NCBI RefSeq assembly: GCF_006636215.1
Contig: NZ_VIFM01000015.1
Location: 23,416 to 87,415, forward strand
Direction: 5' to 3'
Length of the DNA: 64,000 nucleotides
Source: Myxococcus llanfairpwllgwyngyllgogerychwyrndrobwllllantysiliogogogochensis
GTDB taxonomy: Bacteria; Myxococcota; Myxococcia; Myxococcales; Myxococcaceae
A model generated the notes under the pieces. The model worked only from the letters and a program-made list of their open reading frames with translations, was not told the DNA's origin and did no database searches. Below are positions 30,227 through 39,585 of the stretch, piece by piece. Both the position numbers and the translations under genes were made by a program. Numbering within the stretch: the stretch's first letter is position 1; the number at the start of each line of letters is the position of its first letter.

Positions 30227-31942
30227 ATGAGCCCCGCACATGGCCCACGTGGAGTCCTCCTCGCCGCGCTCCTGCTCGTGGGCACGACGGCCTCGGCGCA
30301 GGTGACCTTCGACTGTCAGACGATTCAAGAGCGCGCTCCCGCCACCGGCCTCGGCGCCAATCCGAAGGCCGTGGCCTCCGTGCCGCTCGCCAGACAGCAA
30401 CAGGGCTACGTCCGCGTGGGCGGCGGGTGCGAGGTGTCGCGCTTCGGCTACGACTCCGCGCACGCCGAGGTCATGGTGCAGAACGCTCCCGACGGGGACT
30501 TCGGCTGGCGGTGCAAGGGCGCCGACCCCGCGCTCGTCATCAATCCCGCGTGGGCCAAGGCCTCCGTCACCTTCTGCAAGGCCAGCGCGCCCAACGTCAG
30601 CAGCCTGCGCTTGCAGTGCAAGACGCTCAGCTCGAAGACGGGCCCCTCGCGCAACCCGCTCGCGGAGGTGTCCCTCACCCCCCAGCTCGCCACCGAGGGT
30701 TATGTCGTCGTCTCCGGCGGCTGTGACTCCTCCCACGCGCTGAACGGCTCCATCCACGCGGAGAACGTCGTCGTCTCCAAGCCCACGGCGAACGGCAAGG
30801 GCTGGCGCTGTCAGGCCGCGGACCCGCCGAACCATCCACAGGACGCCACCGTCACCGCGTCACTCGTCGCGTGTCAGCTCGCGGTGGACCCCGCGCAGGC
30901 GGCCCTCCTCATCCCGAAGCCCGCGCTGCGCTGCGCGGTGAGCCATGGCGTGAAGACCACGGGCATGGCCTATCCCCGCGCCCTCGCCGCCGCCACGGGC
31001 AAGGTCATCAGTGGTGGCTGCGACCTCTCCTATGCCGGCAATGGCTCCGTGCATGCACAGTTCATGGTGCAGCACGGTCCCCAGGCGGACGGCGCCTGGT
31101 CCTGCTGGGGCGCGGACCCGCCGCTCATCAGCAACCCGGGCAGCGCACAGGCCAGCGTGCTGAGCTGCGGCATCACCACCGTCCCCGCCACCACACCGCT
31201 TCCCGCGCCAACGCCGACTCCCTCGCCCACTCCGACGGCGCGCAAGAATCCGGTCGTCATCGTCGGCGGCACCCTGGCGAGCGAAATCCTGTACTGGACG
31301 CTGGAGAGCCGGTTGGACAGGGATGGCTACCAGCGCTTCTTCTTCGAGCTGCCCAGCGGCGGCTTGATTGACCTGCATGAGAGCGCGCGACAGCTCAAGT
31401 TCAAGGTGGCGGACGTGCTGCTCCAGACGGGCGCGAGCAAGGTCCATTTGATTGGCCACAGCCAGGGTGGCGCGGTGGCCCGCGCGTACGTGCGTGACTT
31501 CGGCAATGCGTCGGTGGAGAGCATCATCAGCCTGGGCACGCCCCACAAGGGCACCGACGACGACCCGCTGCTCGCCCTGGTGGCGCGCCTGTTGTTCAAC
31601 TGCACCGGCACCGCGGCGGACCCGCTGCCCTGCAAGCAGATGAAGGCGGGCTCGGCGTTCATCGCGGAGATCAACACGCGCCCACCGAACGACCCCGTCT
31701 ACTACACCAACATCAACACCCTGCATGACGTGTTCACCAAGGCGAACTCGAACGGGAAGATGGACAACTGTGACCGGACGAGCCCGTCGGGCGAGGCGCT
31801 GCAGTGCAACGTGACGGTGCAGGACTTCTGCAAGGACAACCTCGTCGAGCACGTCGGACTCGCGTCGAACGGAGTGGTCTACAGCGGCATCCGACAGGCG
31901 CTGGAGCATCGGAAGATAGCGCTCAACTGCACGGAGCTCTGA
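30227..31942 (+). CDS. Secreted lipase/esterase-like alpha/beta hydrolase with N-terminal repeats
   Basis: 571 residues; ATG 30227 preceded by cccggaggcg. Signal peptide residues 1-24 (VLLAALLLVGTTASAQV). Residues 25-320 are three modules each containing a GGGC/GGC-D/E pattern and a WRC/WSC-GADP end (QGYVRVGGGCEVSRFGYDSA; EGYVVVSGGCDSSHALNGS; KVISGGCDLSYAGNGS), with conserved Cys that probably form disulfides. A Pro/Thr linker (LPAPTPTPSPTPTARKNP) leads to the hydrolase domain (about 345-571) with PVVIVGGT, the nucleophile elbow GHSQGGA, SLGTPHKGTDDDP and a late His in LVEHVGLASNG. This fits the class 2 triacylglycerol lipase/esterase family. Substrate unknown; the modules may bind surface or polymer. 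Confidence 0.85.
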   Translation: MSPAHGPRGVLLAALLLVGTTASAQVTFDCQTIQERAPATGLGANPKAVASVPLARQQQGYVRVGGGCEVSRFGYDSAHAEVMVQNAPDGDFGWRCKGADPALVINPAWAKASVTFCKASAPNVSSLRLQCKTLSSKTGPSRNPLAEVSLTPQLATEGYVVVSGGCDSSHALNGSIHAENVVVSKPTANGKGWRCQAADPPNHPQDATVTASLVACQLAVDPAQAALLIPKPALRCAVSHGVKTTGMAYPRALAAATGKVISGGCDLSYAGNGSVHAQFMVQHGPQADGAWSCWGADPPLISNPGSAQASVLSCGITTVPATTPLPAPTPTPSPTPTARKNPVVIVGGTLASEILYWTLESRLDRDGYQRFFFELPSGGLIDLHESARQLKFKVADVLLQTGASKVHLIGHSQGGAVARAYVRDFGNASVESIISLGTPHKGTDDDPLLALVARLLFNCTGTAADPLPCKQMKAGSAFIAEINTRPPNDPVYYTNINTLHDVFTKANSNGKMDNCDRTSPSGEALQCNVTVQDFCKDNLVEHVGLASNGVVYSGIRQALEHRKIALNCTEL

Positions 31943-32023
31943 GGCTCGCCGTCGTAATTCCATCCGCCGCCCGCCCGTGGGAGGTGCCCGCGCGCGGGCG
32001 GCGTTCGAGGTTCGCCGACGGAC

Positions 32024-32908
32024 TCAGCTCGCGTCGGTGGCCACCTTGCCGAGGTGGCGCAGGAACCCGGCCCAGCCCTGCTGGTAGTCGCTGCGGTCGA
32101 CCGGCAGCTCGAAGCGGTCGTGGATGACGGTGACGCGCGTGTGGCGCCCTTCCGCGAGGGGCTCCAGCAGCCACGTCACGCGCGTCATCGGCTTGTCCGG
32201 CTCACCCCGCCAGTCGGTCCAATCGGTGACCAGGCGCTCGTTCTCGACCTTCTCGAGGATGCGGGTGGGGCCGCCCGCCACGGACCTGCCCTCGCAGGTG
32301 TAGTTCCATCCGTAGGAAATCTCACCGCGCTCCGCGTCGACGCGGGCGGCGCCAAAGAGCCAGCGGTTCATCAGCTCGGGGACGAGCAGGGCGCGGTACA
32401 CCTTCGCGGGCGGCGCGGCGATTTCAATCGATGCGCGCACCTCGGGGGCATTGCTGCTGAAGTCGGGCAGCGTGAGCTGGATGCCCTCGCGAAGGTGGTC
32501 CTTGAGGTTCCCGGTGTGGATGCGCCACAGGTCGTCAATCACGTGACGCGGCTGGCGAAACGGCAGCTGCCCTCGCACGGCGTGGCGAATCACCAGTGAA
32601 CACGCGTCCGGGCCCTCTCCTGACTGGAGCGTATAGTTCACCTCGGTCGGGACGCCTTGAATCGTCCAGCTGAACCTGAGTTCGCGGCCGGGCTCGAGCG
32701 CCGTCAGGACCTGGTCGCGGCCAGGCTCGCGGGGCGCGCCGAGGGTGGCCTTGCCCCAGAAGCGGTAGGCCCCACCGACGCGCGGCTCGACCTCGGCGTG
32801 CTCGGCGAACCAGTGACGCAGCTCGGCCGGGTCGGTCAGTGCGCGGTAGACCCGCTCGGGTGGAGCCGGCAGCTTGAAGGTGAACTCGTGCTCGAACGAC
32901 GGGCTCAT
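32024..32908 (-). CDS. Tandem SRPBCC (AHSA1-like) protein
   Basis: 294 residues holding two AHSA1/START-like domains: about 1-150 (FEHEFTFKLPAPPERVYRALT, DPAELRHWFAEHAEV) and about 155-290 (IEIAAPPAKVYRALLVPELMNRW, TRVTWLLEPLAEGRHTRVTV). Cytoplasmic, ligand unknown. Its ATG overlaps the stop of the ArsR-family regulator upstream as ATGA, so the two are translationally coupled. AHSA1-like genes cotranscribed with an ArsR-type repressor are a common pairing. Confidence 0.9.
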   Translation of the reverse strand: MSPSFEHEFTFKLPAPPERVYRALTDPAELRHWFAEHAEVEPRVGGAYRFWGKATLGAPREPGRDQVLTALEPGRELRFSWTIQGVPTEVNYTLQSGEGPDACSLVIRHAVRGQLPFRQPRHVIDDLWRIHTGNLKDHLREGIQLTLPDFSSNAPEVRASIEIAAPPAKVYRALLVPELMNRWLFGAARVDAERGEISYGWNYTCEGRSVAGGPTRILEKVENERLVTDWTDWRGEPDKPMTRVTWLLEPLAEGRHTRVTVIHDRFELPVDRSDYQQGWAGFLRHLGKVATDAS

Positions 32909-33339
32909 CGGGGTCTCCTCTTCAGGGAACGTGGGGCGCGACGCACCGGGACCTGGGGTGGGCCTGGAGCGTCGTCGTCGGGCATCGACTCGATGAATTG
33001 CTTCAGGTCATGGAGCCGCGCGGGCCAGAACACGCGGTAGTCATCGAGCCAATCGCTGATGAGCCGCAGGCGCAGCGGCTCCAGCGTGTAGACGCGCTCG
33101 CGTCCCCGGCGCTCCTCGCGGACCATCTCCGCCTGGCGCAGCACGCGCAGGTGGCGCGACACCGCGGGCCGGGTCATCGCGAAGCCCGTGGCGAGGCTCC
33201 CCGCGGTCGCTTCGGAGCCTCGGAGCCGGGCCAGCAGCGCCCGCCGGGTGCTGTCGGCGAGCGCGAAGAACACCGCGTCGAGCGTCGAGGACGGCCCCGA
33301 AGACGTGGGCAGGTGGGCGTGGGCGGAGCGAGGACTCAT
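32905..33339 (-). CDS. ArsR/SmtB-family transcriptional regulator
   Basis: 144 residues. Winged helix-turn-helix: LDAVFFALADSTRRALLARL, then the recognition helix TRPAVSRHLRVLRQAEMVREERRGRERVYTL. No metal-binding ELCVC or CxC site is visible, in line with the SdpR-like branch that accompanies SRPBCC genes. C-terminal tail is Pro/Arg-rich. A near-palindrome covers its start region and probably mediates autorepression. Confidence 0.92.
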   Translation of the reverse strand: MSPRSAHAHLPTSSGPSSTLDAVFFALADSTRRALLARLRGSEATAGSLATGFAMTRPAVSRHLRVLRQAEMVREERRGRERVYTLEPLRLRLISDWLDDYRVFWPARLHDLKQFIESMPDDDAPGPPQVPVRRAPRSLKRRPR

Positions 33340-33361
33340 ATGTCAACGACTCGTTACATAT
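33338..33361. promoter_or_regulatory. Inverted-repeat operator of the ArsR/SRPBCC operon
   Basis: atatgtcaacga-c-tcgttacatat is a near-perfect inverted repeat (arms differ by one inserted c) that begins at the start codon of the ArsR gene and extends into its upstream region. Its form (TATGTAAC...GTTACATA) resembles operators of SdpR-type ArsR repressors. Inferred autoregulatory site. Confidence 0.65.
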
Positions 33362-33475
33362 CAGCGCACGCGAAATCGCGGCAAGCAGATTCGAAACGAA
33401 GACGTTACGCGTCGTTCGTTCCCCCAAGCGGGGCCACTCGCGGGCGGCGTTCAAGAGTCGTGGACGGCCCCTGCG

Positions 33476-33709
33476 TCAGGGAAGACAGGTCGTCGTCAGG
33501 AGCTTGAGGGGAGCACTTCCGTCCTGGCTCACCATCAGCTCGAGTCTGTCATCGGCGTTGAATTTCCCCGCGACGAGCCCCATGGGCATCGCCTCCAGGA
33601 CGACGTCTTGCCTCTCCGCGAGCGAGCCATCGCCCAGCCCCATCAACAGGCTGACCCTGTTCGCGGCCGGAATCGTCGCGGCGACATCCAGCTGTGACGT
33701 CGGCGCCAT
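33476..33709 (-). pseudogene. Remnant of an FG-GAP repeat protein
   Basis: A 77-residue frame reading DVAATIPAANRVSLLMGLGDGSL and MGLVAGKFNADDRLELMV, which matches the C-terminal end of FG-GAP/VCBS repeats (GDGS, DxNxDxRLDL). Only one repeat and a half are left, with no signal peptide, and an in-frame stop lies seven codons upstream of the ATG. Next to an intact FG-GAP lipoprotein gene on the opposite strand. Probably a decaying copy; a short functional protein is less likely. Confidence 0.4.
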
Positions 33710-34005
33710 GCAAGGTGTGCAAGGGAGTACTCAGTGCCGACACATTTCACGGCGGTAACGCAACCGCGAGGAGTTCCCCCGGCGATGGCGACTGACGCAT
33801 TGAGACACTCCAAACCACAACGGCGGGTATGTGCATGTATTGGCTTCGCGTCGGGGGCATGGGACAAGATGCGCGCCATGACTTCACCCAGCGTGCATCC
33901 CGCGCAGCGCATCGCCGACCACGCCGGCGGCGCTCAGCATCACCGAGGCCGTGGCCGTGTAGTCACGCCGTTTCCGAAGAGCAGTCACCCGTGGGGGAGC
34001 TGAAC

Positions 34006-34935
34006 ATGAAGAAGACCGTGCTGACGTTGTGTCTTGCTGGAGGTGTCCTGGGCTGTGGCGCGCCGGAGGGAACGCTCGACGAAGGCGTCGCGCCGGAGGG
34101 CACCCAGTCCCAGGCCATCCTCGGCGATGTCGTGAGCTTCAATGGCGACCCGAACTCCGACCTGCTGTGGAGGAACCAGGCCACGGGCAACATGCTCACC
34201 TGGCTCATGGCCGGCCCCTCCCTGGCCGCCACGGCGGTGATGCCCGCCGTGTCGCCGTCGCTCGTGGTTCAGGCCGCCTCCGATTTCGGCGGACCGACGT
34301 CGGACCCGGACCTCGTCTTCCACACGCCCGCGTCGGCCGGCACGGCCATCCGTTTCCTCAACAGCTCCTTCAGTGTGCTCGGCATGGCGCCCATCTCGGG
34401 CGTCCTCCCGTCGTCGAGCTGGTACGTCGCCGCGTCCGGGGACTTCAACATGGACGGGCAGACGGACCTGGTGCTGCACAACCGCTCCACGGGGCAGTTC
34501 TTCTACCAGTACATGTCCGGGCCCACGCCCATCGGCATCTCAACGCCGCTTCCTCGCGCGCTCCCCTGGTACATCGTGGGCGCGGCGGACTTCGACGGAG
34601 ATGGGAGGACGGACCTGCTCTGGCGCCACCGCACCTCGGGCCAGAATGACATCTGGCGAATGAACAATACCGCCATCATCGGCTCCTTTCCCCTGCCCGT
34701 CATGTCCCTGGCCTTCTATGTCGGCGCCACCGCGGACTACACGCGCGATGGAATCCCAGACATCGCCTGGCACAACCCGAGCTCGGGGCAGGTCGTCATC
34801 TGGCGGATGGCGGGGATGAGCCTGGGCACGTCCATGACCGTGGGCAGCATGGGCTCGGGCTGCCCACCGTGGTTCTCACAGGTCACCCCGCCCCCCTCGT
34901 CGGGAACCTGCATGTACCTCGTGGGTCCTCGCTAG
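34006..34935 (+). CDS. FG-GAP/VCBS-repeat lipoprotein
   Basis: 309 residues from ATG 34006 (gggggagctgaac upstream). Signal peptide with lipobox VLGC (Cys about 17), so a lipoprotein. The mature part repeats the FG-GAP motif at least four times: FNGDPNSDLLWRNQATG, DFNMDGQTDLVLHNRSTG, DFDGDGRTDLLWRHRTSG, DYTRDGIPDIAWHNPSSG. These Asp-rich loops bind calcium in a beta-propeller. Very frequent family in myxobacteria, role unknown, probably cell surface or binding. Ends with a short Cys-containing tail. Confidence 0.88.
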   Translation: MKKTVLTLCLAGGVLGCGAPEGTLDEGVAPEGTQSQAILGDVVSFNGDPNSDLLWRNQATGNMLTWLMAGPSLAATAVMPAVSPSLVVQAASDFGGPTSDPDLVFHTPASAGTAIRFLNSSFSVLGMAPISGVLPSSSWYVAASGDFNMDGQTDLVLHNRSTGQFFYQYMSGPTPIGISTPLPRALPWYIVGAADFDGDGRTDLLWRHRTSGQNDIWRMNNTAIIGSFPLPVMSLAFYVGATADYTRDGIPDIAWHNPSSGQVVIWRMAGMSLGTSMTVGSMGSGCPPWFSQVTPPPSSGTCMYLVGPR

Positions 34936-35078
34936 CCCGGGCGTCGGCGCGCAGGGGCCTCGCTCGGACGTCCCGCGCGAGGCGCCTCCACCCGTTGGGC
35001 CCCACTCCGGGCCTCGTCGACGACGCCGGAGAGGTCATCGCTCCAGGGCGGGCCCCTCATGGGGCCCAAGCCCGCGCC

Positions 35079-36791
35079 CTACACCTCCGCGGCCGGCGCG
35101 ACCTGCGGCTCGCGAGGCATGACGACCTGGAGCGCCAGGCTCAACGCGACGACGAGCACACAGCCGATGACGTTGAACCAGAGGTAGCCGATGTCGCTGA
35201 GCATGAAGAGGCCAATCACCGTGGCCTGGGAGATGACGGCCGCGGTGAAGACCGCGTGTCCCCGCACGTGCTTGAGGAAGAAGGCGACCAGGAAGATGCC
35301 CAGCACCGTGCCGTAGAAGATGGAGCCGAGGATGTTCACCGCCTGGATGAGGTTGTCGAGCAGCGACGCGAAGCTCGCGAAGCCCACGGCCACCAGTCCC
35401 CAGAACACGGTGAACAGCTTGGAGGCGATGAGGACGTGCCGGTCCGACGCCTCCGGGCGGAACACGCGCCGGTAGAAGTCCACCGTCGTGGTGGCCCCCA
35501 GCGCGTTCAGCTCACTGGCGATGGAGCTCATGGCCGCTGACAGGATGACGGCGATGAGCAGCCCGAACAGCCCGCTGGGCAGCCAGCGCTTCACGAAGCT
35601 GATGAAGATGTAGTCGGAGTCCTTGGTCTCCGCACCGGGCAGCGCGCGCGACACCAGGGCCTTGGCCTCCTTGCGAACCGCGCTGGCCTCGCCCGAGGAG
35701 GCGCGCAGGGCCTCCCGGACCCCCGCCTGTGTGGCGGCATCACCCGCGTCACCCGCCGCGAGGTAGCGCTCCACCTCCGCGCGCTTGCTGGACTGCACCT
35801 GCTCCCACTTCGCCTCCAGCGCCGCGTACTCTCCCGCCTGCGTCGTCGCGCGCATGCGCTCGCCCAGCGTGTCGTTGAAGAGCAGGGGCGGCGTGCTGAA
35901 CTGGTAGAAGACGAAGACGAGGATGCCGACGAAGAGGATGAGGAACTGCATCGGCAGCTTGAGGACGCCGTTGAACAGCAGTCCCAGCCGGCTCTCGGAG
36001 ATGGAGCGCCCCGTCAGGTAGCGGCCCACCTGCGACTGGTCCGTACCGAAGTACGACAGCGCCAGGAAGAAGCCACCGGTGATGCCGGACCAGAAGTTGT
36101 AGCGGTCCTGCACGTTGAAGTCGAAGCTCACCACGTTCATCCGACCAAACGCGCCCGCGACGTCCACGGCGTCGCCGAACGACACGTGCTTGGGCAGCCG
36201 CCAGAGGATGACCAGCGCGGCCACCACCATGCCGCCCATCATCACCACCATCTGCTGCTTCTGCGTCTGGCTGACGGCGCTGGAGCCGCCCGTCACCGTG
36301 TAGAGGATGACCAGCGCGCCCATCGCGACGACGGTGGGCTCCAGCGGCCAGCCGAGGATGGTGGAGAGGATGATGGCCGGGGCATAGATGGTGATGCCCG
36401 CTGCGAGGCCCCGCTGCACCAGGAACAGGAAGGCACCCAACAGGCGCGTCTTCAAGTCGAAGCGGGACTCCAGGTACTGGTACGCGGTGATGACGTTCAG
36501 CCGGTAGTAGATGGGAACGAAGACCGCGCTGATGAGAATCATCGCGAACGGCAGTCCGAAGTAGAACTGCACGAAGCGCATGCCGTCTTCGTACGCTTGG
36601 CCCGGAACGGAGAGGAAGGTGATGGCGCTGGCCTGCGTGGCCATCACCGCGAGGCCAATCGTGGGCCACTTCAGCTCGCGCGCACCGCGCAGGTAGTCCT
36701 CGGTGTTCTTCGCGCCCCGGGACTTCCACATCCCCCAGATGACGATGAACGCAATCGTTCCGCCAAGCACCACCCAATCAAGCAAGGTCAC
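35079..36791 (-). CDS. Sodium:solute symporter family protein
   Basis: 570 residues from GTG 36791, about 13 membrane helices. Family landmarks: LGGTIAFIVIWGMWKSRGAKNTEDYLRG, GLAVMATQASAITFLSVPG and YFGLPFAMILI. Between two helices (about 320-420) there is a hydrophilic coiled, Glu/Lys/Arg-rich insert (MRATTQAGEYAALEAKWEQV onward), longer than usual for the family. Substrate not predictable. Its GTG overlaps the stop of a 56-residue membrane protein gene (GTGA), and that in turn overlaps the secreted PIG-L gene (ATGA), so all three are translationally coupled. Confidence 0.9.
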   Translation of the reverse strand: MTLLDWVVLGGTIAFIVIWGMWKSRGAKNTEDYLRGARELKWPTIGLAVMATQASAITFLSVPGQAYEDGMRFVQFYFGLPFAMILISAVFVPIYYRLNVITAYQYLESRFDLKTRLLGAFLFLVQRGLAAGITIYAPAIILSTILGWPLEPTVVAMGALVILYTVTGGSSAVSQTQKQQMVVMMGGMVVAALVILWRLPKHVSFGDAVDVAGAFGRMNVVSFDFNVQDRYNFWSGITGGFFLALSYFGTDQSQVGRYLTGRSISESRLGLLFNGVLKLPMQFLILFVGILVFVFYQFSTPPLLFNDTLGERMRATTQAGEYAALEAKWEQVQSSKRAEVERYLAAGDAGDAATQAGVREALRASSGEASAVRKEAKALVSRALPGAETKDSDYIFISFVKRWLPSGLFGLLIAVILSAAMSSIASELNALGATTTVDFYRRVFRPEASDRHVLIASKLFTVFWGLVAVGFASFASLLDNLIQAVNILGSIFYGTVLGIFLVAFFLKHVRGHAVFTAAVISQATVIGLFMLSDIGYLWFNVIGCVLVVALSLALQVVMPREPQVAPAAEV

Positions 36792-36958
36792 GAGTACACC
36801 CAGGTGAGCAGCGACGACAGCGCGAGGAACAGGACGAAGGCGCCGAACACCAGCAGATAGACGTTGCGCCACGAGCCCAGGAGCGGCGGCGCGTCATCCA
36901 GCTCCGGCCTCTTTTCGGGCGGTGTCTGGGAGGGAGACGGATTCACGGGAGTGCTCAT
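36788..36958 (-). CDS. Small single-pass membrane protein, coupled to the symporter
   Basis: 56 residues, overlooked at usual length cut-offs. Pro/Glu-rich N-terminus ([20 protein letters not shown]), then one hydrophobic helix (VYLLVFGAFVLFLALSSLLTW) and a two-residue tail. Its ATG overlaps the stop of the PIG-L gene (ATGA) and its TGA overlaps the GTG of the symporter (GTGA); overlaps on both sides with codon use like the neighbours argue that it is real. It may be a small subunit or assembly partner of the symporter, by analogy with other small symporter partners; that is inference. Confidence 0.82.
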   Translation of the reverse strand: MSTPVNPSPSQTPPEKRPELDDAPPLLGSWRNVYLLVFGAFVLFLALSSLLTWVYS

Positions 36959-39441
36959 TGCGCGAGGACGTTCGCCAGGAGGCGGTAGGCGCCGGGGACT
37001 CCGGCGGGGAGCTGACGGAAGAAGGCCAGGCCCGTGTAGACGAACACCCCCTTGCCATGACGGGTGACGAGCAGCGAGCCGCGCAGGGGCGCTTCGCCCG
37101 CGTCGTTCAGCTCGAACACCGGGCGGTAGTGGTCATCCCACTTCGACGCGAAGTAGAGGCCGCGCTCCTGCACCCAGCCGTCAAAGTCCGCGGCAGTGAG
37201 CCGGTTGGGTGCGCGCAACAGCGGCTCGTCCTTGGACACGGGAGTCATCACCGCCGTCTCGTCCGTCACGCGCTCGCGGCCAAGCTCCAGCGGGTACGGC
37301 CCGACGAAGGCGGCCAGCGGGCCCACGCGACTGTTGGTGTTGTACTGCACCACCAGTCGCCCGCCCTGCTTCACGTAGTCGAGCAGCCGCTCACGGTGCA
37401 CGGCGAGGCGGGGGTTCGCGTTGAACGCGCGCACACCGACGAGGATGGCGTCGAAGCGCTCCAGCTTCTCGGAAGCCAGCCGCTCCTCGGGGAGCACCGT
37501 CACCTCGTACCCCACCGCCGCCAGGCTCTCCGCCACGCGGTCTCCCGGCCCGGGGATGTAGCCCAGGCGCTTCACCTTCGTCGCGAGCGCGAAGGGAATC
37601 AGCGTCGCCTCGGAGGGCTGGCGGACCGCCAGGGGCGGCAGGTGCTCGTGGGCGACGTTGCGCACGCGCCATGACTCCGCGCGGCCTCCAGTGTCCACGA
37701 CGACGCGCAGGCGCGCCTTCTCGGTGGCGCCCTTGGGCGGCGTCACCCGGAACTGGACCGTGCGCTCGTCACCGCGCGCGGCGAGCTGGAACGCGTGCTC
37801 CACCGGCTCCGAGCGCCAGCCCTGGGGCAGCTCCAGGCGCACCTTTCCCGAGGCCTCCGCGCGCCCCGCGCCCAGCACCACGGAGATGGCCTGCGCCGCG
37901 CCGTTGGGGAACATCACGCGGTCGCGCTCCAGCGTCGCGGTGACGGCGGGCACCACCTCGAACGCGCGGTACAGCTCGCCACGCACCGGGTCCGTCCACA
38001 CGTGCACCACCGGCCGCGTCACGGTGATGCGTCTGCCGCCGACCTCGTAAACGAAGGTCACCGCCAACGCGGGGCCGCCCTCGGGCAACCCCGTCAGCGC
38101 GCGGGCCGAGTCCTCGAGCGTGAAGAGTCCTCCAGAGATGGGCTTGCGCAGCCAGTACGGCGTGGTGATGGCCGCGTCCTCCGGCAGCGTCACCTTCTTC
38201 TCCAGCTTGAAGGGCGTGTGCTCCGCGAGCGCCGCATTCACGGGCACGCTCTCTCCGCCCGGCAGCGTCACGCTCACCAGTCGAAGCGCGGCGGGCGAGC
38301 GGTTCAGCGCGAACACGTTCAGCGTCACCGGAGCGCCCGGCACACCGGCGGCCTCCGGAGCGCGTGCCTCCAGGAACAACCCCGCGCACGCGGCGATGAG
38401 CGCTTCCGTCTCGCGCAGCTTGAGCGCCTTCCACGGATGGTCATCAGGCAGCGCGGACAATGCCTCATGCACGCGCAAGAGCGCGGGTACGGTGCGGGAG
38501 GGAGCACGCGCATCGAAGCCCTTCACCGCGTCATCCACCGCGCGGGCCACGGCCTCCGTGCCCTTCCACCGGCGCCAGGACAGGTCCAGGCCCTCGAACA
38601 CGTCCGCCTTCGGGCGCGTGCCGTCGAGCGGCGTGAAGTACTCCAGCAGCGGACCGCGCTCGGCCGGGACACCGAAGCCCTGGCTCTTGTGCTGGCTGCG
38701 GCTCTCCGCGGAGATTTCTCCCCAGGAGCGACCGAGCAGCGCGTCGTACCCGCCCACGTCCACCTTGAGATAGCCGGACATGTCCGCGTCGGGCTTGAGG
38801 CTCCACGTCGAGACGTTGTTCAGCAGCCGGTCCGCCTTCCACGGCTTCACGAGGTCCAGTTGCTCGGGGAAGCGCTTGGGGTCGGCGGCGGCGGTGAAGG
38901 CCTCGGCGGCGAGCAGCGCGGACGCGGTGTGGTGTCCGTGGTTGGGCGGCTTCGTGTTGAAGCGCGTGACGATGAGGTCCGGCTGGAAGCGACGGATGGC
39001 GAGCACCACGTCGGCCAGCACCGCGTCGTGTCCCCAGATGCGCAGCGCCTCGTCGGCGGACTTCGTGTAGCCGAAGTCCCTCGCGCGGGTGAAGTACTGC
39101 TCGGCGCCGTCCACGCGGCGCGCGGCCAGCAGCTCGTACGTGCGGATGAGCCCAAGCAGTTCGTCCTGCTCGGTGCCGATGAGGTTCTGTCCGCCGTCGC
39201 CACGCGTGAGCGACAGGTAGCCCGCGCGCAGTCCGCGTTCACCGACCAGCCAGGCGAGAAAGCGCGTGTTCTCGTCGTCCGGGTGGGCCGCGACGTAGAG
39301 CACGCTGCCCGTCACACCGAGCCGTCGGAGTCCCGCGGCGATTTCCCCCGCGTGGGGTTGCCGAGGTGCCTGGGCGAAGGCCGAAGTCCCAATTCCAAGA
39401 CTCATGGCCAGCGTCATGCCAAAGAAGAGCAGGGTTCGCAT
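36955..39441 (-). CDS. Secreted PIG-L family deacetylase, large form
   Basis: 828 residues with a signal peptide ([22 protein letters not shown], given in parts: cleavage after AFA about 24). The LmbE/PIG-L zinc-hydrolase domain (about 35-260) has [10 protein letters not shown] and NHGHHTAS, the metal-binding residues of the family. The remaining 570 residues include beta-sandwich-like parts and a C-terminal glutamine-amidotransferase-like fold (about 625-730, [46 protein letters not shown]). Large PIG-L proteins of this type are exported, so a role distinct from cytoplasmic BshB is expected, e.g. deacetylation of extracellular N-acetylated sugars. Divergent from the bacillithiol operon; 4-nt overlap with the downstream small membrane protein. 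Confidence 0.88.
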   Translation of the reverse strand: MRTLLFFGMTLAMSLGIGTSAFAQAPRQPHAGEIAAGLRRLGVTGSVLYVAAHPDDENTRFLAWLVGERGLRAGYLSLTRGDGGQNLIGTEQDELLGLIRTYELLAARRVDGAEQYFTRARDFGYTKSADEALRIWGHDAVLADVVLAIRRFQPDLIVTRFNTKPPNHGHHTASALLAAEAFTAAADPKRFPEQLDLVKPWKADRLLNNVSTWSLKPDADMSGYLKVDVGGYDALLGRSWGEISAESRSQHKSQGFGVPAERGPLLEYFTPLDGTRPKADVFEGLDLSWRRWKGTEAVARAVDDAVKGFDARAPSRTVPALLRVHEALSALPDDHPWKALKLRETEALIAACAGLFLEARAPEAAGVPGAPVTLNVFALNRSPAALRLVSVTLPGGESVPVNAALAEHTPFKLEKKVTLPEDAAITTPYWLRKPISGGLFTLEDSARALTGLPEGGPALAVTFVYEVGGRRITVTRPVVHVWTDPVRGELYRAFEVVPAVTATLERDRVMFPNGAAQAISVVLGAGRAEASGKVRLELPQGWRSEPVEHAFQLAARGDERTVQFRVTPPKGATEKARLRVVVDTGGRAESWRVRNVAHEHLPPLAVRQPSEATLIPFALATKVKRLGYIPGPGDRVAESLAAVGYEVTVLPEERLASEKLERFDAILVGVRAFNANPRLAVHRERLLDYVKQGGRLVVQYNTNSRVGPLAAFVGPYPLELGRERVTDETAVMTPVSKDEPLLRAPNRLTAADFDGWVQERGLYFASKWDDHYRPVFELNDAGEAPLRGSLLVTRHGKGVFVYTGLAFFRQLPAGVPGAYRLLANVLAQ

Positions 39442-39585
39442 CCGCGGCGGACCCTACAACAAGGTCTCCACCCACGCGCGCCTGACCTTCATCACCATGA
39501 CGCGTCCAGCCACGGCCTCACATCGCGTGCGCGTCACGGTCCTTCTCCGTGCCGGCAAGGGAATGACCTGTTATCACCGCGCACC

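Noticed and set aside
30105..30230. 41-residue leader frame overlapping the lipase start
   Set aside because: ATGA overlap is suggestive, but the peptide is His/Arg-rich and without homologous logic; kept only as a note.
33643..33912. 89-residue minus-strand frame upstream of the FG-GAP lipoprotein
   Set aside because: Cys/Arg/His mixture, no ribosome site and overlap with the FG-GAP remnant in another frame.
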